Of a DNA stretch of 64,000 bases, positions 50,785 through 59,659 are shown in pieces (position 1 is the stretch's first letter; every line of letters starts with the position of its first letter). The DNA is from Hominenteromicrobium sp964531265 (GTDB lineage: Bacteria > Bacillota > Clostridia > Oscillospirales > Acutalibacteraceae). A program made the position numbers and the translations under genes. Location of the stretch: positions 1 to 64,000 of the forward strand of contig CAZHDW010000008.1 of the NCBI GenBank assembly GCA_964531265.1. The letters are read 5' to 3'. Below the pieces are notes generated by a model, which saw only the letters and a list, made by a program, of their open reading frames with translations, was not told where the DNA came from and made no database searches.

Positions 50785-51597
50785 ATGAACAAAGAAATTA
50801 TGTCAACTGAAATGCTTAATAAATATCTTTCTGATAATGATAGATTGAAGATAGACGTGCGTGAAGAGGTGACCTCAACCAACACCCTGCTTAAGGAGCT
50901 GGCGGAGCATGGCGAAGCGGAGGGCTATGTGCTTGTGGCGGAGTCGCAGATCGCCGGAAAGGGCAGACTGGGCCGTCGTTTTCATTCCCCGATAGGCACG
51001 GGTGTGTATTTCAGCATTCTTCTCAGGCCGCGCTGCTCGGCCGAAAGCTCACTGTATATAACGACTGCCGCCGCTGTTGCGGTATGCCGAGCCATAGAGA
51101 AGCTTACCGCGGAGAAGCCACAGATAAAATGGGTGAATGATATCTACCTGAATGAAAGAAAGATATGCGGCATACTGACTGAGGCCGCAATTGACAGGGA
51201 CAGCTGCGGACTGAAATGGGCCGTGCTCGGCATAGGCATTAACATAACCGAACCGGATGGCGGCTTTCCGGCTGATATTGAGAATATCGCCGGGGCGTTA
51301 TTCAGAGAAAAATGCTCGACGGAGACCCGTGCACAGCTTGTTGCGGGCGTGGTCGATAGCTTTTTTGAAATATACGGTGACGGTAATATAAGCAGCGGCG
51401 ACTTTATTGAGGATTACAGAAGCCGCTCCTTTCTCACGGGGCGCGAAATCGTGTTCTCAATGGGAAACAGCACATACAGCGGAACGGTTATCGGCATCAG
51501 CGACGAGGCACATCTTGTCGTAAAGCTGGATTCCGGCGAGGAAAAAGTGTTCTCTGCCGGTGAGGTCAGCATACACAAGGGCTTTCAGAGAGCATGA
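50785..51597 (+). CDS. birA: Biotin-[acetyl-CoA-carboxylase] ligase
   Basis: A 270-residue biotin protein ligase that activates biotin with ATP and attaches it to carboxylase carrier domains. Motifs: VTSTNTLLK, ESQIAGKGRLGRRFHSP (biotinyl-AMP loop), KWVNDIYLNERKICGILTE and LGIGINI, then an SH3-like C-terminal domain (from REIVFSMGN). It lacks the N-terminal winged helix of regulatory BirA, so it is a monofunctional ligase. GGGAGAAG precedes the ATG. Confidence 0.95.
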   Translation: MNKEIMSTEMLNKYLSDNDRLKIDVREEVTSTNTLLKELAEHGEAEGYVLVAESQIAGKGRLGRRFHSPIGTGVYFSILLRPRCSAESSLYITTAAAVAVCRAIEKLTAEKPQIKWVNDIYLNERKICGILTEAAIDRDSCGLKWAVLGIGINITEPDGGFPADIENIAGALFREKCSTETRAQLVAGVVDSFFEIYGDGNISSGDFIEDYRSRSFLTGREIVFSMGNSTYSGTVIGISDEAHLVVKLDSGEEKVFSAGEVSIHKGFQRA

Positions 51598-51604
51598 GTC
51601 TGTT

Positions 51605-51633
51605 TTGACAATCATAATGTACTGTGCTATACT
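51605..51633 (+). promoter_or_regulatory. Promoter of the DUF951-prfA operon
   Basis: Perfect TTGACA, a 17-bp spacer ending CTGTGC and TATACT: the best match to the extended -10 pattern of this window. Confidence 0.85.
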
Positions 51634-51663
51634 GAAAAATCATGTAAGAGAGGGGGCGGTATC

Positions 51664-51855
51664 GTGGATATCAGAGTGGGAGACAGCTTGCTTATGAAAA
51701 AAGCACATCCGTGCGGAAGCAGCACCTTTGAGGTTCTGCGCATTGGAGCGGATTTCAAAATACGCTGTACGGGCTGCGGCAGAGAGGTCATGGTGCCGCG
51801 ACATAAGTGCGAGAAAAACATAAAGAAGGTCACACACATGGAGCACGAGCTGTAG
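51664..51855 (+). CDS. DUF951 family protein
   Basis: A 63-residue protein of the DUF951 family (MDIRVGDSLLMKKAHPCGS, FEVLRIGADFKIRC, CTGCGREVMVPRHKCEKNIKKV), common in Firmicutes and of unknown function. Four Cys (HPCG, RCTGC, KC) could bind zinc. GTG start with AGAGGGGG about 8 bases upstream. It precedes prfA by 57 bases and probably shares its transcript. Confidence 0.9.
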   Translation: MDIRVGDSLLMKKAHPCGSSTFEVLRIGADFKIRCTGCGREVMVPRHKCEKNIKKVTHMEHEL

Positions 51856-51912
51856 CGCTTTCAAATACGGAGTTTGATTTATAATGCTTTGATATTTGAA
51901 AGGAAGATATAA

Positions 51913-52992
51913 ATGTTTGAAAATCTTGCGGTTTTTGAAAACCGTTATGAAGAGCTGAACCTGAAGCTCTATGACCCGACTGTCGCGGCGGACAGGGAAC
52001 TTTACCGCGAATTGATGAAGGAGCACAAGGAGATTACTCCGATCGTCGAGAAATACCGTGAGCTTAAAAGGGCGGAGGCTGATATTGAGGATGCTCAGCA
52101 GCTCATGGATGACCCGGATTGTGACAGGGACCTGAGAGCTATGGCGGCAGAGGAATTGAAGGAAGCGAGAGCCGTGCTCGAAAGGGCGGCGGAGGAGCTT
52201 AAGATATTGCTGCTGCCAAAGGATCCGAACGACGAGAGAAACGTTATAGTAGAAATACGTGCCGGAGCAGGCGGTGAGGAGGCGGCGCTGTTCGCCTATA
52301 ACCTCTACAGAATGTACAATATGTACGCCGAAAAGCGCGGCTGGAAAACCGAGATAGTCGGCCTGAACGAAACCGAACTCGGCGGCTTCAAGGAGGTCAG
52401 CTTTACGATAGACGGCGACGGTGCATATTCGCGCCTGAAATTCGAAAGCGGCGTTCATCGTGTACAGCGTGTGCCGGAGACGGAAACTCAGGGGCGAATA
52501 CACACCTCCACAACCACTGTGGCAGTGCTGCCGGAGGCTGATGAGGTGGAATTTGAGCTTGACCCAAAGGATCTGAAAATAGATACCTTCCGTTCGAGCG
52601 GTGCAGGCGGCCAGCACATAAACAAGACTTCATCCGCTATACGCATAACACATTTGCCAACGGGTACCGTGGTGGAATGTCAGGATGAGAGAAGCCAGTA
52701 TAAAAATAAGGACAAAGCCATGCGCGTGCTGCGTGCAAGACTGCTGGATGCGAAAATAGAGGCGCAGAACAGGGAGATAGCCGAGAACAGAAAGAGCCAG
52801 GTGGGTACGGGTGACCGCTCCGAGAGAATACGCACCTATAACTATCCGCAGCTCCGCGTTACGGATCACAGAATAGGTCTGACGCTGTACCGCCTTGCCG
52901 ATGTTCTGAACGGCGATCTTGACGAGATAATCGATGCGCTGATAGCGGCTGACAGAGCCGAAAAGCTGAAAGGAAGTATGGAGAACGGATGA
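51913..52992 (+). CDS. prfA: Peptide chain release factor 1
   Basis: A 359-residue RF1 recognising UAA and UAG. The GGQ motif lies in SSGAGGQHINKTSSAIRI (about residue 230) and the codon-recognition loop is in the middle domain (around 185-195, VPETETQGRIHT). AGGAAG precedes the ATG. It overlaps the Sua5-CoaE gene by 4 bases (ATGA). The prmC methyltransferase gene, usually adjacent, is not present here. Confidence 0.97.
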   Translation: MFENLAVFENRYEELNLKLYDPTVAADRELYRELMKEHKEITPIVEKYRELKRAEADIEDAQQLMDDPDCDRDLRAMAAEELKEARAVLERAAEELKILLLPKDPNDERNVIVEIRAGAGGEEAALFAYNLYRMYNMYAEKRGWKTEIVGLNETELGGFKEVSFTIDGDGAYSRLKFESGVHRVQRVPETETQGRIHTSTTTVAVLPEADEVEFELDPKDLKIDTFRSSGAGGQHINKTSSAIRITHLPTGTVVECQDERSQYKNKDKAMRVLRARLLDAKIEAQNREIAENRKSQVGTGDRSERIRTYNYPQLRVTDHRIGLTLYRLADVLNGDLDEIIDALIAADRAEKLKGSMENG

Positions 52993-54614
52993 GAAAGAAT
53001 ACGCGCATACTGGACGCTGAAAATGAATACGATATAATCGAAGCCGGAAGAATACTGCGCGAGGGCGGCCTTGTGGCCATTCCGACAGAGACGGTCTATG
53101 GCCTTGCCGGAAATGCGTTGAATCCGTCCGTTGCGGCGGAGATATATCGTGTAAAGGGCAGACCCTCCGATAACCCATTGATAGTTCATGTTACCGATAT
53201 GGGCGAGCTTGATCCACTTGTGGAGGAGATACCGGAGAACGCAAGAAAGCTTGCTGAGGCATTCTGGCCCGGCCCGTTGACTATTATCTTCAGGAAATCC
53301 GGTGTGGTTCCAAAGGAGACAACCGGCGGCCTGCAAACGGTCGCGATACGTATGCCCTCGCACCCTGCGGCACGTGCTGTGATACGTGCGGCAGGCGTTC
53401 CTCTGGCAGCTCCCTCGGCAAATCTGTCCGGCCTGCCGAGTCCCTCTGCTTTTGAACACATATGCGATGATCTTGACGGCCGCGTTGAGGCCATAATGAA
53501 CGGCGGAGACTGTTCTGTCGGTGTGGAGTCCACGGTTATAACTCTGGTGACGGAGGTGCCGCGTGTTCTGAGACCGGGCGGTGTCTCTGTTGAGCAGCTT
53601 CGTGCCGTTATAGGCAGAGTCGATGTTGACCCTGCGGTGATTGAAAAGCCGGCGGAAAACGCAAGGGTGGCCTCTCCCGGAATGAAGTATAAGCACTATG
53701 CACCGAAGGCTAATATCACGATAATAGATGCGTCCCCGGAGGATTATGCCGAGCTGGTGAATTCCGATGATGGAGTATCGGCGCTCTGCTTTGAGGAAGA
53801 TCTGTGCAGAATAAAGCGCCCTGCGGTAACCTTCGGCAGGGAGGATGACGCGCTTTCTCAGGCACATGAGCTCTTTGGCGCACTTCATAAGCTTGATGAT
53901 ATCAGCGCCGAAAGAGTGTTTGCAAGAATGCCGAAGAAAACCGGTGTAGGACTTGCCGTGTACAACAGACTGATAAGAGCAGCAGGATTCAATATATATG
54001 TCCCGAAGCAGGATATGGTGGTCGGCCTTACCGGTCAGACGGGCGCCGGAAAATCCACGGTTTCCAAGCTGATGGAGAAATACGGCTGCCGAATTATTGA
54101 TTGTGATTCAATAACCAGGAGACCCGACCTATACACGGGCGAGTGCCTCGAGAAGTTGCAAAATGCTTTCGGATATGATATCATAGACGGGAAAGGTGTA
54201 CTTGACAGGCGTAAGCTTGCAGGCAGAGCCTTTGCCGACAGGGATTCCACGGAGCGTCTCAACAGCATAACGCATCCGGTGATTATGGATCGTCTGCGCA
54301 GGGAGATAGAGGATAGCCTTGAAAGCGGCGCGAAATGCGTTGTGCTCGATGCACCGACGCTCTTTGAAGCCGGGGCAAATGTGCTGTGCAGAAGAGTTAT
54401 ATCCGTGCTGGCCGACGGCGATGTCAGACTTCACAGAATAATGCAGCGAGACGGTATCACTCAGGCCGAGGCCGAAAAGCGCATGAGCGCGCAGCACGAT
54501 GACGCGTTCTATGCGGATCGCTCTGATGCCGTGCTCAATAATACATACACAGTGACCGATGATGAGGTGCTTTCAGTGCTGTCGTCGCTCGGCTGTGAAT
54601 TGACCGGAGAATGA
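52989..54614 (+). CDS. Fusion of threonylcarbamoyl-AMP synthase (Sua5) and dephospho-CoA kinase (CoaE)
   Basis: One continuous 541-residue frame with two complete enzymes. Residues 1 to about 340 are Sua5: the YrdC domain (IPTETVYGLAGNA, KGRPSDNPLIVH, AFWPGPLTIIF, APSANLSG) plus a C-terminal Sua5 domain (SPGMKYKHYAPKA), making TC-AMP for t6A in tRNA. From Met343 the protein is CoaE: GLTGQTGAGKST (Walker A), IIDCDSITR, ITHPVIM and LDAPTLFEAG, phosphorylating dephospho-CoA. The second part starts exactly where a free CoaE would start, at 199 residues of normal length, with no linker. Confidence 0.92.
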   Translation: MRKNTRILDAENEYDIIEAGRILREGGLVAIPTETVYGLAGNALNPSVAAEIYRVKGRPSDNPLIVHVTDMGELDPLVEEIPENARKLAEAFWPGPLTIIFRKSGVVPKETTGGLQTVAIRMPSHPAARAVIRAAGVPLAAPSANLSGLPSPSAFEHICDDLDGRVEAIMNGGDCSVGVESTVITLVTEVPRVLRPGGVSVEQLRAVIGRVDVDPAVIEKPAENARVASPGMKYKHYAPKANITIIDASPEDYAELVNSDDGVSALCFEEDLCRIKRPAVTFGREDDALSQAHELFGALHKLDDISAERVFARMPKKTGVGLAVYNRLIRAAGFNIYVPKQDMVVGLTGQTGAGKSTVSKLMEKYGCRIIDCDSITRRPDLYTGECLEKLQNAFGYDIIDGKGVLDRRKLAGRAFADRDSTERLNSITHPVIMDRLRREIEDSLESGAKCVVLDAPTLFEAGANVLCRRVISVLADGDVRLHRIMQRDGITQAEAEKRMSAQHDDAFYADRSDAVLNNTYTVTDDEVLSVLSSLGCELTGE

Positions 54615-54615
54615 T

Positions 54616-55209
54616 TTGAAAAAGAAATTGAGAGGCACGGGCCGCAAAGGGTGGTATATACTGCCGGTGCTCGTGTTGCTTACAGTATTTTGCGTCTACG
54701 CCTTTAAAAGCGTATGGCTCGATGTCGAGCATGCCGAATACCCCAGGGAGTACAGGGTAATCGTAGAGAAGCAGGCTGAGGCATTTGAACTCGATGAGAG
54801 CCTTGTCTATGCGGTGATAAAGGTCGAGAGCGAATTTGACGCCGAGGCAAAGTCACATGCAGGTGCCATGGGACTGATGCAGATGATGCCCGATACGTTT
54901 TTGTGGATGCAGACAAAGCTTGACGAAGCACATGACGTAGAGGCTCTGTATGAGCCGAAGATAAGCATTAAATTCGGATGTGCTTTGCTGAGACTGCTGC
55001 TCGATCAATATGATGACCTGACGGTTGCACTGTGTGCATACAACGCAGGCATGGGTAATGTTACCTCGTGGCTTTCTGACACGGAGTATTCAAAGGATGG
55101 GATCACGCTCGATCATATCCCGTTTGATGAAACAAGGCTCTATGTTCAGAAGGTCCTTCGGTATAAAAAGAATTATGAAAATATTTATGGGGGACTGGAA
55201 AATGGCTAA
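54616..55209 (+). CDS. Membrane-anchored lytic transglycosylase (SLT domain)
   Basis: A 197-residue peptidoglycan lytic transglycosylase. A basic N-terminus and one helix (about 14-32, ILPVLVLLTVFCVYAF) anchor it, followed by an SLT domain with catalytic Glu in IKVESEFDAEAKS, then GAMGLMQMMPDT and ALCAYNAGMGNV. It cleaves glycan strands on the outer membrane face. The start is TTG at 54616 with CGGAGA upstream; no ATG is available in frame. It follows the fusion gene by one base and overlaps the aminopeptidase gene by 8. Confidence 0.92.
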   Translation: MKKKLRGTGRKGWYILPVLVLLTVFCVYAFKSVWLDVEHAEYPREYRVIVEKQAEAFELDESLVYAVIKVESEFDAEAKSHAGAMGLMQMMPDTFLWMQTKLDEAHDVEALYEPKISIKFGCALLRLLLDQYDDLTVALCAYNAGMGNVTSWLSDTEYSKDGITLDHIPFDETRLYVQKVLRYKKNYENIYGGLENG

Positions 55210-56614
55210 AAATGATGCGGCTAAGACCGCAAAAGAGCTGGCCGAAGAGCTTCTCAATCCGCGCAAGAACGGTTTCTTCCGTGTAACGGATGAGGAGATT
55301 GCAAAAGCAGATGAGTTCTGCGAAGGCTACAAGGATTTCCTTAATGCTGCAAAGACCGAGCGTGAGTCCGTTGATTTTGCTGTTGAGGCAGCAGAGAAGT
55401 GCGGATTTGTTCCGTTTGATCCGAAGCAGAAGTACGAAGCAGGCGCTAAGGTTTATTACAACAATCGCGGTAAGGCACTGTGCCTTGCAGTTATCGGCAC
55501 AGAGGGCAGCAAGAACGGTGTTCGCATCGCTGCGGCTCATATCGATAACCCGAGAATCGACCTTAAGCCGATCCCGCTGTATGAGTCCACTGAGATGGTA
55601 TATCTCAAGACACATTACTACGGTGGCATCAAGAAGTATCAGTGGACAGCTATCCCGCTTGCAATGCATGGCGTTATAGTTAAGCGCGACGGCGAGGTCA
55701 TCAAGGTTCGCGTTGGCGAGGAGCCGGGTGATCCGCAGTTCACTATCACAGATATTCTGCCGCATCTTGCACAGGATCAGATGCAGAAGACTCTGGCTAC
55801 AGCCTTCACAGGCGAGGACCTCAATATTCTCATTGGCAGCCGTCCGGTTCGCGATGAGGATGCAGCACAGACCTATAAGCTCAACATCATGAAGATTCTC
55901 AACGAGAAGTACGGCGTTGTCGAGTCCGACTTCATCTCCGCTGAGATCGAGTTCGTTCCGGCATTCCGTTCTACAGATATCGGCTTCGACCGTAGCCTCA
56001 TCGGTGCATATGGCCATGACGACCGTGTTTGCGCATATCCGGCACTCGAAGCAATTCTCAAGTGCGAGAATCCGACTCAGACAGTTGTAACTGTTCTTGC
56101 CGACAAGGAAGAGACCGGCAGCTGCGGTAATACAGGCCTCGCTTCCGAGTTCATGCGTTACTTCATTGCTGACCTTGCACAGGCTGACGGCGAGGAGCCG
56201 CGCCACGTGCTCTCCAAGTCCACCTGCATTTCCGCAGACGTTACTGCTGCATATGACCCGCATTATGCAGGTGCATATGAGGCACAGAACTCCTGCTATA
56301 TCAACGGCGGTCTCGGTGTGGCAAAGTACACAGGCTCCCGCGGTAAGGGTGGCACATCCGATGCAAACGCAGAGTATGTCGCAAAGATCCGCAAGCTCTT
56401 TGATGATTCCGATGTTGTTTGGCAGATCGGTGAGCTCGGTAAGGTTGACCAGGGCGGCGGCGGAACAGTTGCTGCTTATGTTGCAAACCTGAATGTTGAC
56501 GTTATCGATATCGGCGTTCCGGTGCTTTCCATGCACGCTCCGTTCGAGGTCGTTTCCAAGTTCGACGTTTACATGGCTTACAAGGGATTCAAGGCATTCT
56601 TCGACGAGAAATAA
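55202..56614 (+). CDS. M18 family aminopeptidase
   Basis: A 470-residue zinc aminopeptidase of the M18 (aminopeptidase I) family, which forms large cytoplasmic complexes and removes N-terminal acidic or neutral residues. Metal and active-site blocks: IAAAHIDNPRIDLKP, YGHDDRVCAYPA, DKEETGSCGNTG and the C-terminal VLSMHAPFEVVSK. GGGGGA 6 bases upstream fixes the ATG (MAKNDAAK). Codon use shows the strong bias of a highly expressed gene. Last gene of the prfA operon. Confidence 0.95.
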   Translation: MAKNDAAKTAKELAEELLNPRKNGFFRVTDEEIAKADEFCEGYKDFLNAAKTERESVDFAVEAAEKCGFVPFDPKQKYEAGAKVYYNNRGKALCLAVIGTEGSKNGVRIAAAHIDNPRIDLKPIPLYESTEMVYLKTHYYGGIKKYQWTAIPLAMHGVIVKRDGEVIKVRVGEEPGDPQFTITDILPHLAQDQMQKTLATAFTGEDLNILIGSRPVRDEDAAQTYKLNIMKILNEKYGVVESDFISAEIEFVPAFRSTDIGFDRSLIGAYGHDDRVCAYPALEAILKCENPTQTVVTVLADKEETGSCGNTGLASEFMRYFIADLAQADGEEPRHVLSKSTCISADVTAAYDPHYAGAYEAQNSCYINGGLGVAKYTGSRGKGGTSDANAEYVAKIRKLFDDSDVVWQIGELGKVDQGGGGTVAAYVANLNVDVIDIGVPVLSMHAPFEVVSKFDVYMAYKGFKAFFDEK

Positions 56615-56630
56615 TTGATTTGCTTTCGGC

Positions 56631-56657
56631 GGCAGCTCATATGAGCTGCCGTTTTTC
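56631..56657 (+). terminator. Terminator of the prfA-to-aminopeptidase operon
   Basis: Perfect 10-bp stem ggcagctcat / atgagctgcc directly followed by GTTTTTCTTTT. Confidence 0.88.
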
Positions 56658-56673
56658 TTTTGTCTCGGATTAG

Positions 56674-56709
56674 AAAAAAGGAACCGATATCACGTTGGAT
56701 ATCGGTTCC
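56674..56709 (-). terminator. Terminator of the DUF523 gene
   Basis: Arms ggaaccgatat / atatcggttcc; on the minus strand the stem is followed by TTTTTT. Confidence 0.85.
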
Positions 56710-56726
56710 TCGCGTTGAATTTTAAA

Positions 56727-57161
56727 TTAAAGGGGTAGCTTATCCAGCTCGTCCTCAGTGAAAACCTTAAAACCGTTCTTTTGGAGGAGCTGTACCGTTA
56801 CACCGTCCCCGGGTATCTTGTTACCGGTAAAGGTGCCGTCATAGATGAGACCCTTTCCGCAGGACGGGCTTTTTGCTTTCAAAACAGCGAAGTCCGCGTT
56901 ATTCAGCTTCGCAAGCATAAGAGCCGTCTCGGCACCCTTTGCATACTGAGCCGTAACATCGACACCGTTGCAGGATATGACCCTGTCGCCGACTATTTCG
57001 GAGGGATCACGCGGAGTAGCGAGTCCGCCCATCTGCTCGGGACATACGCCGATAATAGTATTGTTTTTTGCAAGCTCGAGAATCTCATCGTTCCTGCAAT
57101 CATCGCCTTTATAGCGGCAGGCGCAGCCTAAAAGACAGTTACTTACCAATATAACAGCCAT
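56727..57161 (-). CDS. DUF523 family protein
   Basis: A 144-residue protein of the DUF523 family: VSNCLLGCACRYKGDDC near the start, GVCPEQMGGLATPRDPSEI, and AVLKAKSPSCGKGLIYDGTF. The conserved Cys residues (CLLGC, C in VCPE, SPSCG) suggest a metal or redox site, but no activity is established to my knowledge. It is a single-gene unit with its own promoter and terminator. Confidence 0.9.
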   Translation of the reverse strand: MAVILVSNCLLGCACRYKGDDCRNDEILELAKNNTIIGVCPEQMGGLATPRDPSEIVGDRVISCNGVDVTAQYAKGAETALMLAKLNNADFAVLKAKSPSCGKGLIYDGTFTGNKIPGDGVTVQLLQKNGFKVFTEDELDKLPL

Positions 57162-57190
57162 AAATCACACCGCTTTCTCTTTTTATAAGG

Positions 57191-57219
57191 ATTGTATCAT
57201 CCAGAAAGCTTTCCGTCAA
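57191..57219 (-). promoter_or_regulatory. Promoter of the DUF523 gene
   Basis: On the minus strand, TTGACG (57219-57214), a 17-bp spacer and TACAAT (57196-57191). Confidence 0.7.
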
Positions 57220-57243
57220 GGCCATAAAATGATGCGGTTTCGG

Positions 57244-57272
57244 TTGATTTTAGAGGGATATTGTGCTAATAT
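57244..57272 (+). promoter_or_regulatory. Promoter of upp
   Basis: TTGATT, a 17-bp spacer ending TTGTGC and TAATAT. Confidence 0.72.
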
Positions 57273-57327
57273 GTTAGGCGAAAAGTTTTGGCGCGTGACA
57301 AAAAACTAACGAAAGAAGGATGTATTC

Positions 57328-57981
57328 ATGAGCGATTATTTGAAGAATCTCACCGTTATAGACCATCCGTTGGTAAAGCACAAGGTCAGTCATCTTTGTG
57401 ATGTCAACACGGGCTCCAAGGAGTTCAGCGAGCTTATCAACGAGCTGGCTATGCTGATGGGTTATGAGGCACTCAAAGATCTTAAGACAAAGGATGTTGA
57501 GGTGCAGGCACCGATACAGAAGATAACAACTCCCGTTCTGGCAGAGGATTTCACCATAGTTCCGATACTTCGTGCAGGACTCGGCATGGTGGACGGTCTG
57601 CGTTCACTTTCTCCCACAGCTAAGGTAGGACATGTGGGACTGTACAGGGACGAGGAGACACTGAAGCCCATGACATATTATTTCAAGCTCCCCGTTGATA
57701 ACGGCCCGGTCATCGTAGTTGACCCCGCTCTTGCAACAGGCGGAAGTGCTGCGGCTGCGATACAGTTTGTTAAGGATTACGGCTGTAAGAATATTAAATT
57801 CATGTGCATCTTTGCCTCCGAGGTAGGAGTTAAGCTTCTCTACGAGCAGCATCCGGATGTTCAGGTATATGCCGCAAATTATGCTCCCGGCCCGCTCAAT
57901 GAGCAGGGATACATCTACACTGCTGCCGGCGACGCCGGTGACAGACTGTGTGGCACTGTCAGCTACAAGCCGAACAACTGA
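57328..57981 (+). CDS. upp: Uracil phosphoribosyltransferase
   Basis: A 217-residue salvage enzyme that makes UMP from uracil and PRPP. Motifs: HPLVKHKVSHL at the N-terminus, PILRAGLGMVDGL, LYRDEETLKP, the PRPP loop DPALATGGSAAAAI and the uracil-binding end YIYTAAGDAGDRLCGT. GAAAGAAGG precedes the ATG. The next gene is a nucleobase permease, giving an uptake-plus-salvage pair on separate transcripts. Confidence 0.97.
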   Translation: MSDYLKNLTVIDHPLVKHKVSHLCDVNTGSKEFSELINELAMLMGYEALKDLKTKDVEVQAPIQKITTPVLAEDFTIVPILRAGLGMVDGLRSLSPTAKVGHVGLYRDEETLKPMTYYFKLPVDNGPVIVVDPALATGGSAAAAIQFVKDYGCKNIKFMCIFASEVGVKLLYEQHPDVQVYAANYAPGPLNEQGYIYTAAGDAGDRLCGTVSYKPNN

Positions 57982-57998
57982 TTTGGTGAAATGTATGA

Positions 57999-58029
57999 GC
58001 CGCTCGATGCGTATCGGGCGGCTTTTTTG
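57999..58029 (+). terminator. Terminator of upp
   Basis: Arms gccgctcgat / atcgggcggc (G-U tolerated) followed by TTTTTTG. Confidence 0.85.
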
Positions 58030-58068
58030 TTTCAGTTTCACAAACGTTCATTTTTTCGACATATTTCG

Positions 58069-58097
58069 TTGACTTTTCTTTCGGACTATGATAGAAT
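58069..58097 (+). promoter_or_regulatory. Promoter of the nucleobase permease gene
   Basis: TTGACT, a 17-bp spacer and TAGAAT. Confidence 0.7.
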
Positions 58098-58141
58098 TGC
58101 GGACAGAAAAAATATACATGGAATGCAAATTAGATCAGACT

Positions 58142-58207
58142 CTGTGCGCGGCAGGATTATGCTTTAGATTGGCACAGCCTTGCCGCTGTAGGCAAGGCTG
58201 TTTTTTT
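58142..58207 (+). promoter_or_regulatory. Attenuator leader of the nucleobase permease, possible pseudoknot
   Basis: A 10-bp terminator stem cagccttgcc / ggcaaggctg (58175-58200) is followed by TTTTTTT. Upstream, ctgtgc (58142-58147) can pair with gcacag (58172-58177), and gcggcagg (58148-58155) in its loop can pair with ccttgccgc (58178-58186). Together these make an H-type pseudoknot that uses up the terminator's 5' arm. Two exclusive folds are the hallmark of transcription attenuation. The ligand or protein is unknown; no purine aptamer or clear PyrR site was seen. Confidence 0.65.
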
Positions 58208-58239
58208 ATGTGTTCCGAAAAAGCAAGGGAGAGATTATC

Positions 58240-59643
58240 TTGAAGTTGATCTACGACGTTTCCGACAAACCAAAGTTCAGCCAGACCTTAGTCTTTGCAT
58301 TGCAGCAGATGATAGCTATCATGGCAGCCACATTGCTGGTTCCGCTGCTCATTTCAAGCTATGGACTTGACGCTGACCCGGCAGCCGCACTGTTCGGCGC
58401 AGGCATCGGCACATTAGTTTATCTGGCATTCACAAAGCGCAAGAGCCCGGTTTTCCTCGGCTCATCCTTCACCTTCCTCGGTGCATATTCTGCTTCTATC
58501 GGTCAGAATTACGGCTATTGGGGAATCATCTTCGGCGTTCTGTTTGCAGGACTTGTGTATGTTGTGATCGGCCTTGTTATCAAGGCAGCAGGTACGGATT
58601 GGGTAAATAAGCTCATGCCGGCTGTTATCATCGGGCCTATCGTAACACTTATCGGTCTCTCTCTTTCCGGCACAGCTACAAACTGGATCATGGGCAATGG
58701 CGCAGCATCCGTTGTTTACGGCGAGACATACAGCTGGGTTTCCATTCTCATCGGTCTCTTCACATTCATCATGATCGTTCTGGCATCCGTTAAGGGCTCC
58801 AAGAACGTTAAGCTCATTCCGTTCATCGTTGGTATTTCAGCAGGCTATATTCTGTCCCTCGTTGTCACTCTGATCGGTATGGCTACAGGCATTGACGGCC
58901 TCAAGGTTCTCAGCTTCCAGCCGTTCATCGATGCATTCGGCAATTTCAGCATTACAAGTATTGTTGATTACCCGAAGTTCTTCTTCCTCAAGGCTATCCA
59001 GACAAACGGCCAGTATCAGCTTGATGCAGCAGCTATCGGAAACATCGCAATGATCTATGTTCCGATCGGAGTTGTTGAGCTTGCTCAGCACATCGCTGAC
59101 CATAAGAACCTCGGCAGCATTATCGAGAAGGATCTCATTAAGGATCCGGGCCTCGACAGAACTCTGTTAGGTGACGGTGTCGGCTCCATTGTTGGCTCCT
59201 TCTTCGGCGGCTGCGCAAACACTACATACGGCGAGTCCATCGGCTGCGTTGCTATCACAGGAAACGCTTCCACAGTTTCCATTATGACTGCTGCTCTCGG
59301 CTGCATGGTACTGTCCTTCTTCACTCCCTTTGTAGCTCTTATCAACTCTCTCCCGAAGTGCGTTATGGGCGGCGCTTGCATCGCTCTCTACGGATTCATT
59401 GCGGTTTCCGGTCTCCAGATGATCCAGAAGGTTGACCTCGGAAACAATAAGAATCTGTTCGTTGTTTCCGCTATCCTCGTAACAGGTATCGGCGGACTCT
59501 ACTTCGGCTTTGGTACCAACTCTATCACAGGCGGTGCTCTTCTGAACATTACCTCTCTTGCAGTTGCTCTCATCGTAGGCGTTGTTACAAATCTCATTGT
59601 AAACGACGGCAAGCTCGATAACGGCGAAGCTGATAAGAAATAA
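58240..59643 (+). CDS. NCS2-family nucleobase permease (uracil/xanthine type)
   Basis: A 467-residue polytopic protein of the nucleobase:cation symporter-2 family, with about 14 helices. MIAIMAATLLVPLL near the N-terminus, VFLGSSFTFLGAY, and GSFFGGCANTTYGESIGCVAITG, the family signature carrying the substrate-binding region, are present. Similarity to UraA and its place next to upp favour uracil uptake, but xanthine cannot be excluded. I chose the TTG start at 58240 (MKLIYDVSDKP) because GGGAGAG lies 7 bases before it; an in-frame GTG at 58210 sits just behind the leader U-tract without a site. Confidence 0.92.
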   Translation: MKLIYDVSDKPKFSQTLVFALQQMIAIMAATLLVPLLISSYGLDADPAAALFGAGIGTLVYLAFTKRKSPVFLGSSFTFLGAYSASIGQNYGYWGIIFGVLFAGLVYVVIGLVIKAAGTDWVNKLMPAVIIGPIVTLIGLSLSGTATNWIMGNGAASVVYGETYSWVSILIGLFTFIMIVLASVKGSKNVKLIPFIVGISAGYILSLVVTLIGMATGIDGLKVLSFQPFIDAFGNFSITSIVDYPKFFFLKAIQTNGQYQLDAAAIGNIAMIYVPIGVVELAQHIADHKNLGSIIEKDLIKDPGLDRTLLGDGVGSIVGSFFGGCANTTYGESIGCVAITGNASTVSIMTAALGCMVLSFFTPFVALINSLPKCVMGGACIALYGFIAVSGLQMIQKVDLGNNKNLFVVSAILVTGIGGLYFGFGTNSITGGALLNITSLAVALIVGVVTNLIVNDGKLDNGEADKK

Positions 59644-59659
59644 GCTGTAAAAAATTGAA

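Noticed and set aside
55103..56536. 477-residue minus-strand ORF opposite the M18 aminopeptidase
   Set aside because: Long only because the aminopeptidase gene has strongly biased codons; no family resemblance, Cys-rich nonsense composition.
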